Assembly: GCF_016464705.1 (NCBI RefSeq)
Contig: NZ_JAEHOB010000008.1
Location: 124,001 to 188,000 of the forward strand
Reading direction: 5' to 3'
DNA: 64,000 nucleotides
Source: Qaidamihabitans albus
Lineage (GTDB): Bacteria; Actinomycetota; Actinomycetes; Mycobacteriales; Pseudonocardiaceae
Part shown: in pieces, positions 56,403 through 64,000 of the stretch
Numbering within the stretch: position 1 is the stretch's first letter
Layout: the number at the start of each line of letters is the position of its first letter
Position numbers and translations under genes: made by a program
The notes under the pieces: generated by a model
What the model saw: only the letters and a program-made list of their open reading frames with translations
What the model was told of the DNA's origin: nothing
The model's database searches: none

Positions 56403-57581
56403 TCACCAGCTGACCGGGAGCCGCGCCAGCCCGCCGGTCAGCACGTCGCGGCGGATCGGCAACCGTTCCACCGGCTCGGCGAGGCGCAGCGTCGGAAAGC
56501 GCGAGGCGAGCCCGCCGAACACCGTCTGCAGCTCGATGCGGGCCAGCGGCGCCCCGATGCAGTAGCGGGGGCCGTGCCCGAACGTGAGGTGGCCGCCGGC
56601 CCGGCGGGTGATGTCGACGTCATAGGGGTCGGTGAAGACGGCGGGGTCGTGGTTGGCGGCACCGTTGTCCAGCAGCACGAGATCTCCCTTGTGGACGGTG
56701 ACGTCGGCGATCTCCAGCTCCGTCCTGGCGTAGCGGGGGATACCGCCGTTCGTCTTGACCGGTGCCCGCAGTAGCTCCTCGACCGCGCCCGGCAGCAGTC
56801 CGGGATCGTCCACGAGCGCCTGCCACTGGCCGGGACCGGTCAGCAGTTGCAGGACGCCGAGTCCGATCTGGACGACGGTGGTCTCGTGGCCGGCGAACAG
56901 CAGCGCCATCGAAAGCACGGCGATCTCGTCGTCGGCGACCCCTTCGGTGGCGCACAGCCGGGAGATCACGTCGTCCCCCGGTTGCTCGCGCTTGCGGGCG
57001 ACCAGGCGCCTGCCGTAGCCGAACAGCTCGGCCAGCCCGCGCTCGGAGCGGGCGCGGTCCCGGATGTCGGCGGCCTCCTGGGTCCAGGCGCGGAAGGTGT
57101 CCCGGTCCTCGTAGGGCACGCCGAGCAGTTCGCAGATCACCAGGATCGGCAGCGGAAGCGCGAGCAGGGCGTGCAGATCCGCCGGTCGCGGCTGCTCGGC
57201 CAGCTCGTCCAGGAGTCGCGTGGTGAGCGCCTCGACCCGGGGTCGCAGGGCGCGCATCCGTTTCGGGGTGAAGTGCGGCTGGAGCAGCGAGCGCATCCGG
57301 GCGTTGTCGGCCTGCTCGGTGTCGAAGGCGCCGACCGGGCCGCCGAACAGCACCGACTCACCGGTGCGCGCGGCCTGGTCCGGGGCGGGGTGGGAACGGC
57401 CGAGCCGGTCGTCGTTCAGCAGCCGTCGCACCTCGGCGTAGCCGGTGACCAGCCAGGCCCGGTGGCCGACGGCGGTGCGGGCCTCGTGGATCGTGCCTCC
57501 AGGGCGGAGTTCCCGCAGCAGCGGCGGGACCTCGAGTGGATGCCCCTGTTCGAAGGGCAGCTGGATCGGCGTGCGCATCAT
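56403..57581 (-). CDS. Cytochrome P450
   Basis: A 392-residue soluble bacterial P450. Signatures in order: I-helix oxygen-binding LLFAGHETTVVQIG, K-helix EELLRAP (ExxR) and the heme loop FGHGPRYCIGAPLAR with the axial Cys. It resembles CYP105/107-like macrolide or terpene hydroxylases in length. No ferredoxin gene accompanies it. ATG 57581 follows AAGGGGG. Divergent from a TetR regulator with a dyad between them, so the pair is probably inducible. Substrate unknown. Confidence 0.93.
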   Translation of the reverse strand: MMRTPIQLPFEQGHPLEVPPLLRELRPGGTIHEARTAVGHRAWLVTGYAEVRRLLNDDRLGRSHPAPDQAARTGESVLFGGPVGAFDTEQADNARMRSLLQPHFTPKRMRALRPRVEALTTRLLDELAEQPRPADLHALLALPLPILVICELLGVPYEDRDTFRAWTQEAADIRDRARSERGLAELFGYGRRLVARKREQPGDDVISRLCATEGVADDEIAVLSMALLFAGHETTVVQIGLGVLQLLTGPGQWQALVDDPGLLPGAVEELLRAPVKTNGGIPRYARTELEIADVTVHKGDLVLLDNGAANHDPAVFTDPYDVDITRRAGGHLTFGHGPRYCIGAPLARIELQTVFGGLASRFPTLRLAEPVERLPIRRDVLTGGLARLPVSW

Positions 57582-57602
57582 GGCCCCCTTCTGATTTACA
57601 GG

Positions 57603-57630
57603 CGGTTGTACACAGCGGTGTAAACAACCG
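57603..57630. promoter_or_regulatory. TetR operator between P450 and tetR
   Basis: CGGTTGT (57603-57609) and ACAACCG (57624-57630) are perfect inverted repeats; the interior ACAC and GTGT pair with a 2-nt offset. A further TGTACAC-like repeat lies at 57635. Correctly placed for repression of both genes. Confidence 0.55.
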
Positions 57631-57664
57631 TAGATGTACACTCTGCCGTAAACAAGGGGGTGTG

Positions 57665-58255
57665 ATGACGGCGGAGCACCGGCCCGCCCGGCGCATGGCC
57701 CGCGCCGAGCGGCGCGCGCAGATCGTGGACGCGGCGACCCGGGCCTTCGCCCGGGGCGGGTACGCCGCCACCAACCTCGAAGACGTGGCGGTGGAGGCCG
57801 GCGTCACCAGGGTGATCCTCTACCGGCACTTCGACTCGAAGGCCGACCTGTACCGGGCTGTTCTCGATCGGGCCCGCACCCGGCTCCTCGACGCCGTCGG
57901 GGCCGACGACTTCGACGAGACCAGCATCCCGGCGCTCGTCCGCGCGGCCGCGGAGAACCCGGAGGGGTTCCGGCTGCTGTTCCGCCACGCCGCCAGGGAG
58001 CCCGAGTTCCGGGATCTGATCGACTCGTTCAACGAGGGCTCGGCCGAGGTGACCCACCGCAACCTCAGCATGGTCCTGCCGGACGGGCCGTGGACCCGGT
58101 GGGCGGCCCGGCTGCTGCCCACGATGACCCTCGAAGCGGTGATCGCCTGGCTCGATGCCGGCCAGCCTGATCCGGACCAGGCCGCGGACCGGATCGGCCG
58201 GGCCGTCCACGGCGTTATCGAGGCGGCGGGCGGCGGCGCGCAGGCAGGCTCGTGA
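57665..58255 (+). CDS. TetR-family regulator
   Basis: A 196-residue TetR protein with N-terminal helix-turn-helix AQIVDAATRAFARGGYAATNLEDVAVEAGVTRVILYRHFDSKADLYRAVL, then a variable ligand domain. GGGGG precedes ATG 57665. It most likely represses the divergent P450 and itself. The last codons and the TGA (58253-58255) come from palindrome D. Confidence 0.9.
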   Translation: MTAEHRPARRMARAERRAQIVDAATRAFARGGYAATNLEDVAVEAGVTRVILYRHFDSKADLYRAVLDRARTRLLDAVGADDFDETSIPALVRAAAENPEGFRLLFRHAAREPEFRDLIDSFNEGSAEVTHRNLSMVLPDGPWTRWAARLLPTMTLEAVIAWLDAGQPDPDQAADRIGRAVHGVIEAAGGGAQAGS

Positions 58256-58294
58256 GTGCCTACGCGAGTTAGAACTCGTCTGCGCACTCACGAG
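58249..58294. repeat. 46-bp stop-codon palindrome, copy D
   Basis: Arms CTCGTGAGTG (58249-58258) and CACTCACGAG (58285-58294) are perfect; inner GCGAGTT and AACTCGT also pair. The TetR stop is in the left arm. Confidence 0.88.
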
Positions 58295-58431
58295 CTCTGG
58301 CTGGGTCGGTCCTGGGGTTTCCTGTGCGTGGGCTGCCGTGGCGGCGGGCAGCCGTGCGCTGGTGCACGGCCGGGGCGCCGGATTCTCAGAATTCGCCAAG
58401 AAGCTCCCAGAAACCGGCCAGTCCGGCTCGG

Positions 58432-58437
58432 CACGAT
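58432..58437 (+). promoter_or_regulatory. -10-like hexamer for leaderless ABC gene
   Basis: CACGAT followed by 7 nt and ATG 58445; no ribosome site. Confidence 0.35.
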
Positions 58438-58444
58438 CGCACCC

Positions 58445-59359
58445 ATGACAGTGATCGAAGTACAGGGACTGACCAAGCGGTACGGGCCCGACACAGTGGT
58501 GGACGACCTGTCGTTCACCGTCGAACCGGGGCACGTGACCGGTTTCCTCGGCCCGAACGGCGCAGGCAAGTCCACGACGATGAAGATGATCCTGGGGCTG
58601 GCCGCTCCCACCCGTGGTTCCGTCACCATCGGCGGCCGCCGCTACCGCGACCTCCCCGTACCGCTGACCGAGGTGGGCGCGCTGCTCGACGCGGGCGCCG
58701 TACACGGCAGCCGGAAGGCGTACGACCACCTGCTCGCGCTCGCCGTGAGCAACGGCCTCCCCCGGCGCCGGGTCGGCGAGGTGCTCGCCCGGACGGGACT
58801 CGAGGGCGTGGCCGGCAAGCGGGCCGGAGGGTTCTCGCTCGGCATGCGGCAACGGCTCGGCCTCGCGGCGACGCTGCTCGGCGACCCGCAGGTGCTGATC
58901 TTCGACGAGCCGGTGAACGGGCTCGACCCCGAGGGCATCCGCTGGATCCGGGACTTCATGCGCTCGCTCGCCCGCGAGGGCAGGGCGGTGCTGGTCTCCA
59001 GCCACCTCATGAGCGAGATGGCGCAGACCGCCGACCACCTGGTCGTCATCGGCCGGGGCCGGCTCATCGCCGACACCAGCATGAGCGAGTTCCTGCGCGC
59101 CAGCAGCGAGGGCACCGTGCTCGTCCGCACGCCCGACCCGGGCCCCTTCGCGCTCCGGCTGACCGCTGGCGGGGCCACCGTGCGAGAAGGGCCCGAGTCC
59201 TCGCTCGTCGTCTCCGGCATGACGAGCGAGGAGATCGGCAAGTTCGCCACCTACCACGGCGTCACGCTCAGCGAGCTCACCCCGCAGCGGGCCTCGCTTG
59301 AGGACGCCTTCATGGAACTGACCAGGGACAGCGTCGAGTACCAGGGGACAACCGCATGA
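58445..59359 (+). CDS. ABC-2 type transporter ATPase
   Basis: A 304-residue ATPase of the BcrA/CcmA-like group: Walker [10 protein letters not shown], signature FSLGMRQRLGLAATLL, Walker B LIFDEPVNGLDPEGI, H-loop SSHLMSEMAQTADH. The C-terminal ~85 residues include LTPQRASLEDAFMELT, usual for this subgroup. Overlaps the permease gene by 4 nt. Exports a peptide, lipid or drug; genes for a two-component system lie in the same operon, as in BceAB/BcrAB systems. Confidence 0.93.
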   Translation: MTVIEVQGLTKRYGPDTVVDDLSFTVEPGHVTGFLGPNGAGKSTTMKMILGLAAPTRGSVTIGGRRYRDLPVPLTEVGALLDAGAVHGSRKAYDHLLALAVSNGLPRRRVGEVLARTGLEGVAGKRAGGFSLGMRQRLGLAATLLGDPQVLIFDEPVNGLDPEGIRWIRDFMRSLAREGRAVLVSSHLMSEMAQTADHLVVIGRGRLIADTSMSEFLRASSEGTVLVRTPDPGPFALRLTAGGATVREGPESSLVVSGMTSEEIGKFATYHGVTLSELTPQRASLEDAFMELTRDSVEYQGTTA

Positions 59360-60174
59360 GCTCGCTCGCCACCGTGCCCGACATGTCCACCGCGTCCAAC
59401 GTGACCTTCGCCAACACGCTCCGCGCGGAGTGGATCAAGCTCCGCAGCCTGCGTTCCACCTGGTACACGCTCGCCTGCCTCTTCGTGGTCGGACTCGGCA
59501 TCACGCTCCTCTCCATGAGCTCCCTGGCGCAGGAGTACGAGAGCCTCACCGCCGCGGAGCGGCAGGCGTGGGATCCGACCAACCTCAGCCTGAGGACCTA
59601 CATCGTCGCCCAGTTGATCATCGGTGTGCTGGGCATCTTGGTCGTCACCTCCGAGTACGCGACCGGCCTGATGCAGACGTCGCTCACCGCCACGCCCCGC
59701 AGGCACCGGCTGCTGGCGGCCAAGGTCGTCGTGGCCACCGCCGTCGCCGTGGTGGCGGGTCAGGCACTGATGTTCGCCGCCTTCCTCGCCGGACAGGCGC
59801 TGCTCGCCGTGCAGGACGTGCCGAACGCGGGGCTCGGCGATCCCGGTGTGCTCTCCGCCGTGGCGGGTGGCGGGCTCTACCTCTCGGCGATCGCGCTGCT
59901 CGCGATCGGTCTCGGCACGATCATGCGAGCCACGGCGGGAGCGCTCGCCACCCTGGTGGGGATCGTCTTCCTGCTACCCGCCGTCTCGGGCCTGTTCCCC
60001 TCGTGGCTCCAGGGTCTCTTCGACTTCTGGCCGAGCCAGGGTGCGGTCGCGGTTCTCGCGACGGTCCCGGACCCCGACTACCCGCACCCCTGGCTGAACC
60101 TGGGTGGGATGTGCCTCGGGGTCGCCGCCGTTCTGGTCGCCGCGTTCGTCGTCTTCCGCCGCCGCGACGTGTGA
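59356..60174 (+). CDS. ABC-2 type transporter permease
   Basis: A 272-residue permease with six helices: FANTLRAEWIKLRSLRSTWYTLACLF, LIIGVLGILVVTSEYATGLMQTSLTATPRR, LMFAAFLAGQALLA, IALLAIGLGTIMRATAGALATLVGIVFLLPAVSGLFP and a final helix MCLGVAAVLVAAFVVFRRRDV. Typical partner for the preceding ATPase. The stop codon overlaps the next start (TGATG). Confidence 0.92.
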   Translation: MSSLATVPDMSTASNVTFANTLRAEWIKLRSLRSTWYTLACLFVVGLGITLLSMSSLAQEYESLTAAERQAWDPTNLSLRTYIVAQLIIGVLGILVVTSEYATGLMQTSLTATPRRHRLLAAKVVVATAVAVVAGQALMFAAFLAGQALLAVQDVPNAGLGDPGVLSAVAGGGLYLSAIALLAIGLGTIMRATAGALATLVGIVFLLPAVSGLFPSWLQGLFDFWPSQGAVAVLATVPDPDYPHPWLNLGGMCLGVAAVLVAAFVVFRRRDV

Positions 60175-61400
60175 TGCACGTGCGGGTGACGCCACGGGAC
60201 GTGTACGAGGGTCTGGCCGCGGCGGCTGCCGCCCTGCTCGCCATGGCAGGCATCGCCGCGGCCGGCCTGTCCCTGCTCGACGCCGACCGGATCGGCGGGC
60301 TCGGCGCGCTCACGGCGGCCGTGGTCGCGCTGGCGGTCGGCGGTTCGGCGAAGTTCGGCGCGGTGCCGGCCGGCGGGCTCCCCGTCACCGTGCAGGGTGG
60401 CGTCCACGTGATGCCGCTGGGCGTCTCCCTGGTGGGTGCGGTGGTGCTGGGGGCGCTACTGCTGCGCCGCGGCAGGGACGGTTTGCTCGTCCGCGGCGCG
60501 GCGGCAGCGGCCACCTTTCCGGCGGGGCTTGCGATGGTGGCATGGGCGGCGCGGGGAACCGTGACGTTCCGGCTGCCGGATGGGACATCGGCGGCGGGTG
60601 GTGGGCTCGGGGTGCCCGGCTGTTCGAAGGGCGGGGTTCCCGCGGCAGGGGGCCTGCCGTTCGGCGGAGGCGGGCCTCTCGGCGCGCTCGATGCCGGATT
60701 CTCCGTGGCCGTCGGCCCGGCGTCGGCGGCGGCGGTGGGCTGGGCGCTCGCCGTCGTGGGAGTGTGCTGGCTGGCAGTGCGGTTCCGGGTCGCCGCGGCA
60801 GGGCTGCGCGCGGTGCTGTGGCTGATGGGCGGGATCACCGTCGTCGGCCTGCTCGTCGCGTGGGCATCCGGCGGCGCCGCTGCGGCCGGTGGCGTCCTGC
60901 TCGTCCTGCCGCTGGCGGTGTTCGGCGCCCTGCTGCTCGGACTCGGCGTGCCGTGGACGGTGAGCTCGGAGGGCATGCTCTCCTGCGTGCTGGACGGTGC
61001 CGGGCCGCTGTCCCCGGGCGGGCCCCTGATCTGGGTGTCCGGTGCCGCGCTGCTGGGCTGCGCCATCGTCGCCGCCAGCGCCGCCGCCAGCGCCGGTGGT
61101 CGGCCCGGCGGCCCGCTGCGCCGTGCCGCGGACCTCGCCGTGCGGCTCGCCCCGGTGGTGGGTGCCGTACTGGCCGCCATGGCGCTGCTGTCCCGGGTCT
61201 CCGCCGGGCTCGGCATCAACGCGTTCGGCTTCTCGCTCCCCGTCCTCGACGCGCAGGTGGCGGCGAACCCGCTGCTCGCTCTGGGCGCAGGACTCGCGGG
61301 CGGCGCCGTGGCGGGCCTCGCCGGAAGCCTGCTCGTCGACGGGTTCCGGAGCCGGGCTTCCGTAGCCTGGCCGACATGGAACGATCAGGACAGGCGATGA
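60174..61400 (+). CDS. Streptophobe-family membrane protein
   Basis: A 408-residue, Ala/Gly-rich protein with about ten membrane segments. It matches the actinomycete streptophobe family by LAAAAAALLAMAGIAAAGLSLLDADRIGGLGALTAAVVALAVGGS and HVMPLGVSLVGAVVLGALLLRRGRDG. A Gly-rich extracytoplasmic stretch lies at residues about 135-175. Function unknown. It is locked by overlaps between the ABC permease and the response regulator, implying a shared role in envelope sensing or export. Confidence 0.8.
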   Translation: MHVRVTPRDVYEGLAAAAAALLAMAGIAAAGLSLLDADRIGGLGALTAAVVALAVGGSAKFGAVPAGGLPVTVQGGVHVMPLGVSLVGAVVLGALLLRRGRDGLLVRGAAAAATFPAGLAMVAWAARGTVTFRLPDGTSAAGGGLGVPGCSKGGVPAAGGLPFGGGGPLGALDAGFSVAVGPASAAAVGWALAVVGVCWLAVRFRVAAAGLRAVLWLMGGITVVGLLVAWASGGAAAAGGVLLVLPLAVFGALLLGLGVPWTVSSEGMLSCVLDGAGPLSPGGPLIWVSGAALLGCAIVAASAAASAGGRPGGPLRRAADLAVRLAPVVGAVLAAMALLSRVSAGLGINAFGFSLPVLDAQVAANPLLALGAGLAGGAVAGLAGSLLVDGFRSRASVAWPTWNDQDRR

Positions 61401-62107
61401 CACCCCGGGGAGGTGCCGAGCGGCTGCTGGTGGTGGACGACGAGGCCACCGTCCGTGAGCTGCTCTCCGCGACGCTGCGTTTCGCCGGATTCCGGGTGAC
61501 CTCGGCAGCGACCGCAACCGAGGCCGTCGCCGCGGCTGCCGCGGAGCCTCCCGATCTGGTGCTGCTCGACGTCATGTTGCCGGACATGGACGGCTTCGAG
61601 GTGGTCCGGCGGCTGCGTGAGCAGCGGCCGGAGGGCCGTAGCGGGCCGGTGCCCGTCCTCTTCCTCACCGCCCGGGACGGTCAGGCCGACAAGATCACCG
61701 GGCTCTCCCTCGGTGCTGACGACTATGTGACGAAGCCTTTCGACCTGGAGGAGCTGATCGCCCGGATCCGCGCGATCCTCCGCCGCACCACGGGCCACCA
61801 GTCGGACGTGCTGACGGTGGGCCCGCTCGCCCTCGACGCCGAGGGGCACCAGGTGACGCGGGCGGGGCAGCCCGTCCGCGTCACCCCCACCGAGTTCCGG
61901 CTGCTGCGCTACCTGATGGAGAACGCCGGGCGCGTGGTGTCCAAGGCGCAGATCCTCGACCGGGTGTGGCAGTACGACTTCGGCGGTGACGCCAGCATCG
62001 TCGACACCTACATCTCCTATCTGCGGCGCAAGGTCGACGCCGAGGAGCCCAAGCTGATCCACACCGTGCACGGCGTGGGCTACGTGCTGCGCGAGTCCCG
62101 GCGGTGA
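61397..62107 (+). CDS. OmpR-family response regulator
   Basis: A 236-residue regulator: receiver domain with the phosphorylated Asp in LLDVMLPDMDG and the conserved Lys in YVTKPFDLEEL, followed by an OmpR winged helix (VRVTPTEFRLLRYLMENAGRVVSKAQILDRVW, YLRRKVDAEEPKLIHTVHGVGYVL). ATG 61397 overlaps the streptophobe stop (ATGA) with AGGACAGG upstream. ATG 61376 is an alternative, 7 nt after a -10-like TAGCCT (61363-61368), which would allow separate leaderless expression. Overlaps the kinase gene by 4 nt. Confidence 0.92.
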   Translation: MTPRGGAERLLVVDDEATVRELLSATLRFAGFRVTSAATATEAVAAAAAEPPDLVLLDVMLPDMDGFEVVRRLREQRPEGRSGPVPVLFLTARDGQADKITGLSLGADDYVTKPFDLEELIARIRAILRRTTGHQSDVLTVGPLALDAEGHQVTRAGQPVRVTPTEFRLLRYLMENAGRVVSKAQILDRVWQYDFGGDASIVDTYISYLRRKVDAEEPKLIHTVHGVGYVLRESRR

Positions 62108-63573
62108 GGCGCCTGCTGAGCCGGTTCTCGCTGCGGGCCAGGCTGCTGCTGCTCACCACCGGCCTGCTGCTGGCCGGACTGAGCCTCGTCAGCGCGCTCG
62201 TCTCCGACCACCTGGAGCGCTACCAACTCGACCGCATCGACAGCCAGCTGCGCTCGTTCACCGCGCTCGTCTCCCGCGTGCCGGTCACCGGGCCGCCCGA
62301 GATCACCGACGCCGCCGCCCACCCCGAAGTCGTCGATCCCGCGCTCGACCTGATCGGCACCCCGTACGTGGTGTACCTGGACGCGGAGGGCGCGGTGGTG
62401 AGAGATGTCCATTCCTCCCGGCTGGACAGCGCGACCTTGCCGCCGCGCGACGAGCTGCGCGCGGTCCCCGCCGACGGAGCAGCCGTCGACCTGCGCGCCG
62501 CGGACGGCTCGGGACGCTGGCGGGCCGTCGCCAGGCCGACCACCGGAGGGGGCGGGACGGTGATCGCGGCCGCGCCGCTCACCGAAGCCGACGCCACCAT
62601 CGCGCGGCTCCGGACAAGCAGCCTGGTCAGCGGCGCCGTGTTGCTCGTCCTGCTGACGGCGGTCGGCTGGTTCGCCCTCGGCCGGGGCCTGCGGCCGCTG
62701 CGCCGGATCGAGCACACGGCGGCCGCCATCGCCGAAGGGGACCTCACCCGGCGCGTACCCGGGCTCGCCCCGCCCAGCACCGAGATCGGGCACCTCGCGA
62801 CGTCGCTCAACACCATGCTCGGCCAGCTCGAACAGGCCTTCGCCGACCGGGCCGCGTCCGAGGCCAGGATGCGCAACTTCCTCTCGGACGTCAGTCACGA
62901 GCTGCGCACCCCGCTCTTCGGCATCAAGGGCTCGACCGAGCTGTACCGGATGGGCGCGCTGCCCGAGCGGGCCGACGTCGACGAGGCGATGCACCGCATC
63001 GACCGCGAGGCCACCCGGCTCAGCGCGCTCACCGAGGACCTGCTGCTGCTCGCCCAGCTGGACGAGGCGCCCGAAGGGCAGCTCGACCGGGCCCCGATGG
63101 ACTTACGCACCCTCGCGGGCGACGCCCGGCACGATCTGCGCGCGCTCGACCCGTCCCGGCCGGTCGAGCTCACCGGGCCGGGCGGCAGCGGCGCGCCCGG
63201 CCCCGCCCCGGTCCACGCCGACGAGGCCAGGCTGCGACAGGTCGTCACCAACCTCGTCGGCAACGCCGCCGCCCACACCCCACCGGGCACCCCCGTCCGC
63301 ATCGGCATTGGCACGGCCGGCGGCCGCGCCGTGCTGGAGGTCGCGGACGAGGGCCCGGGGATGACGGCCGAGCAGGCGGACCGCGTCTTCGACCGGTTCT
63401 ACCGGACCGATCGCTCCCGGAACCGCTCGGGCGGCGCCCACACGGGGCTCGGGCTCGCGATCGCCCGCTCCCTCGCCAGGGCACACGACGGCGACGTCGA
63501 GCTGGAGACCGCCCTCGGCGAAGGCGCCTGCTTCCGGCTGACGCTGCCGCTGTCGCAGCCCGACCGGCCCTAG
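62104..63573 (+). CDS. Sensor histidine kinase
   Basis: A 489-residue membrane kinase. First helix at residues about 12-35 (LLLLTTGLLLAGLSLVSALV), an extracytoplasmic domain of ~140 residues, second helix (LVSGAVLLVLLTAVGWFALG), HAMP (LRPLRRIEHTAAAIAEGDLTRRVPG), HisKA with the phosphorylated His in SDVSHELRTPLFGIKGSTEL, and the ATPase with NLVGNAAAHTPPGTP, DEGPGMT and GLGLAIARSLARAH. GTG 62104 overlaps the regulator stop. Likely senses an envelope stress or ligand handled by the ABC transporter. Its TAG stop overlaps the TAG stop of the convergent gene through the palindrome CTAG. Confidence 0.93.
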   Translation: MRRLLSRFSLRARLLLLTTGLLLAGLSLVSALVSDHLERYQLDRIDSQLRSFTALVSRVPVTGPPEITDAAAHPEVVDPALDLIGTPYVVYLDAEGAVVRDVHSSRLDSATLPPRDELRAVPADGAAVDLRAADGSGRWRAVARPTTGGGGTVIAAAPLTEADATIARLRTSSLVSGAVLLVLLTAVGWFALGRGLRPLRRIEHTAAAIAEGDLTRRVPGLAPPSTEIGHLATSLNTMLGQLEQAFADRAASEARMRNFLSDVSHELRTPLFGIKGSTELYRMGALPERADVDEAMHRIDREATRLSALTEDLLLLAQLDEAPEGQLDRAPMDLRTLAGDARHDLRALDPSRPVELTGPGGSGAPGPAPVHADEARLRQVVTNLVGNAAAHTPPGTPVRIGIGTAGGRAVLEVADEGPGMTAEQADRVFDRFYRTDRSRNRSGGAHTGLGLAIARSLARAHDGDVELETALGEGACFRLTLPLSQPDRP

Positions 63574-64000
63574 GCGGTCACCGGCTCCCAGCACGCGCGG
63601 CCGAGGAACGCCAGCCAGCGGGTCTGCTCGTCGGCGTCCGGCGGTGGCGTCAGCTCGGGTCCGAAGTAGCCCGGTGCCCGGACCATGTTCGCGCGTGCCC
63701 ACGCGAACGAGCCGGTGACCAGTTCGGGGGCCAGCCGTACGTCGAGACCGAGCGCGTGCCCGATGTCCCAGGTGTGCGCGAGGTGGTCGGTCACCAGCAG
63801 CGTCACCACCCCGGCCAGCGGGATGTCCCCGAGCCCGGTGATCGACACGGTCCGGCCCAGCGCCTCATCGGTGAGCGTCTCGGCGCAACGTGCGCGAGCG
63901 GCCCGCCAGGTCGCCACGGGATCGTCGCCCGTCAGCTCACCCGGATGTGGTGTTCCCGGAGCCCCGGTGGTGCCGGTGTACTCCTGACCGGTCGCCCAGT
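63570..64000 (-). CDS. TIGR03086-like/DinB-fold protein, C-terminal part
   Basis: The frame is open to the right edge, so the N-terminus lies outside. The visible 143 residues include VATWRAARARCAETLTDEAL, GDIPLAGVVTLLVTDHLAHTWDIGHALGLDVRL (with the family's His residues) and FGPELTPPPDADEQTRWLAFLGRACW, typical of the C-terminal half of the mycothiol-dependent/TIGR03086 metal-binding family. Many members are mycothiol S-transferases or isomerases; the exact reaction is unknown. Confidence 0.8.
   Translation of the reverse strand, partial: WATGQEYTGTTGAPGTPHPGELTGDDPVATWRAARARCAETLTDEALGRTVSITGLGDIPLAGVVTLLVTDHLAHTWDIGHALGLDVRLAPELVTGSFAWARANMVRAPGYFGPELTPPPDADEQTRWLAFLGRACWEPVTA

Noticed and set aside
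1-64000. tRNA, rRNA, prophage, insertion sequence or attachment site
   Set aside because: I looked for integrase/transposase motifs, CCA-ended cloverleaf regions and rRNA-like stretches and found none convincing; a tRNAscan and IS search would settle this.

Overview
The window is high-GC, densely coded DNA from an actinomycete. The signs are: a SARP/AfsR regulator, a ShbA/SigD-type sigma factor, a streptophobe-family membrane protein, an SCO5389-like protein, a DUF222-HNH gene, a DUF574-type methyltransferase, an F420-type nitroreductase domain, GTG starts, and many start codons lying 6-7 nt after a -10-like hexamer, as expected for leaderless mRNAs. The gene mix and the intergenic palindromes suggest Pseudonocardiales (Amycolatopsis or Prauserella-like); that placement is inference. 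I saw no rRNA, tRNA, CRISPR array, insertion sequence or replication origin.

Layout. 1-4.1 kb: an acid-sugar operon (GntP permease, DUF1537 kinase, PdxA2 dehydrogenase, DeoR regulator), then a YaaH-like membrane protein. 4.9-19.5 kb: a hexuronate island. A secreted GH115 alpha-glucuronidase would free (methyl)glucuronate from xylan, a lipoprotein-dependent importer of the iron/polyamine ABC type would import it, and UxaC, UxuB, ManD and KdgK carry it to 2-keto-3-deoxy-6-phosphogluconate, under a LacI-type regulator with two operator-like sites. 19.7-30.8 kb: mixed housekeeping and stress genes: a frameshifted DUF222-HNH gene behind an SOS-box-like site, an acetyltransferase, SulP permease with a divergent MerR regulator, release factor 3, a PPOX-HPF pair like Rv0080/Rv0079, an SCO5389-like protein, a methyltransferase, a nitrilase-fold hydrolase, a ShbA/SigD-type sigma factor and small enzymes. 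30.9-40.2 kb: an orphan SARP regulator, a GT-C membrane glycosyltransferase, an ABC drug exporter behind a leader peptide and hairpin, a PPOX protein and an HxlR regulator. 40.4-45.9 kb: a complete Dpp/Opp-type ABC importer. 46-51.9 kb: an F420-reductase/hemerythrin fusion, an AraC regulator, a broken PPOX gene, a spermidine-synthase-like protein with a coupled mini-ORF, two luciferase-like oxidoreductases and an acetyltransferase. 51.9-56.4 kb: an aliphatic amidase operon (amiC-amiS-amiE-amiB on the minus strand) with a divergent MarR regulator where Pseudomonas has AmiR. 56.4-64 kb: a cytochrome P450 with divergent TetR, then an ABC-2 transporter, streptophobe protein and two-component system in one overlapping operon, and a partial TIGR03086-like gene at the edge.

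Two palindrome families recur. Four 46-bp elements with CTCGTGAGTG/CACTCACGAG arms sit exactly at gene 3' ends and usually supply the stop codon. A second, 49-51-bp perfect hairpin occurs twice, as part of about 100-bp direct repeats flanking an acetyltransferase gene. Three genes or pseudogenes each need one or two single-base additions at G runs to be intact, so either real decay or base-calling error must be considered.
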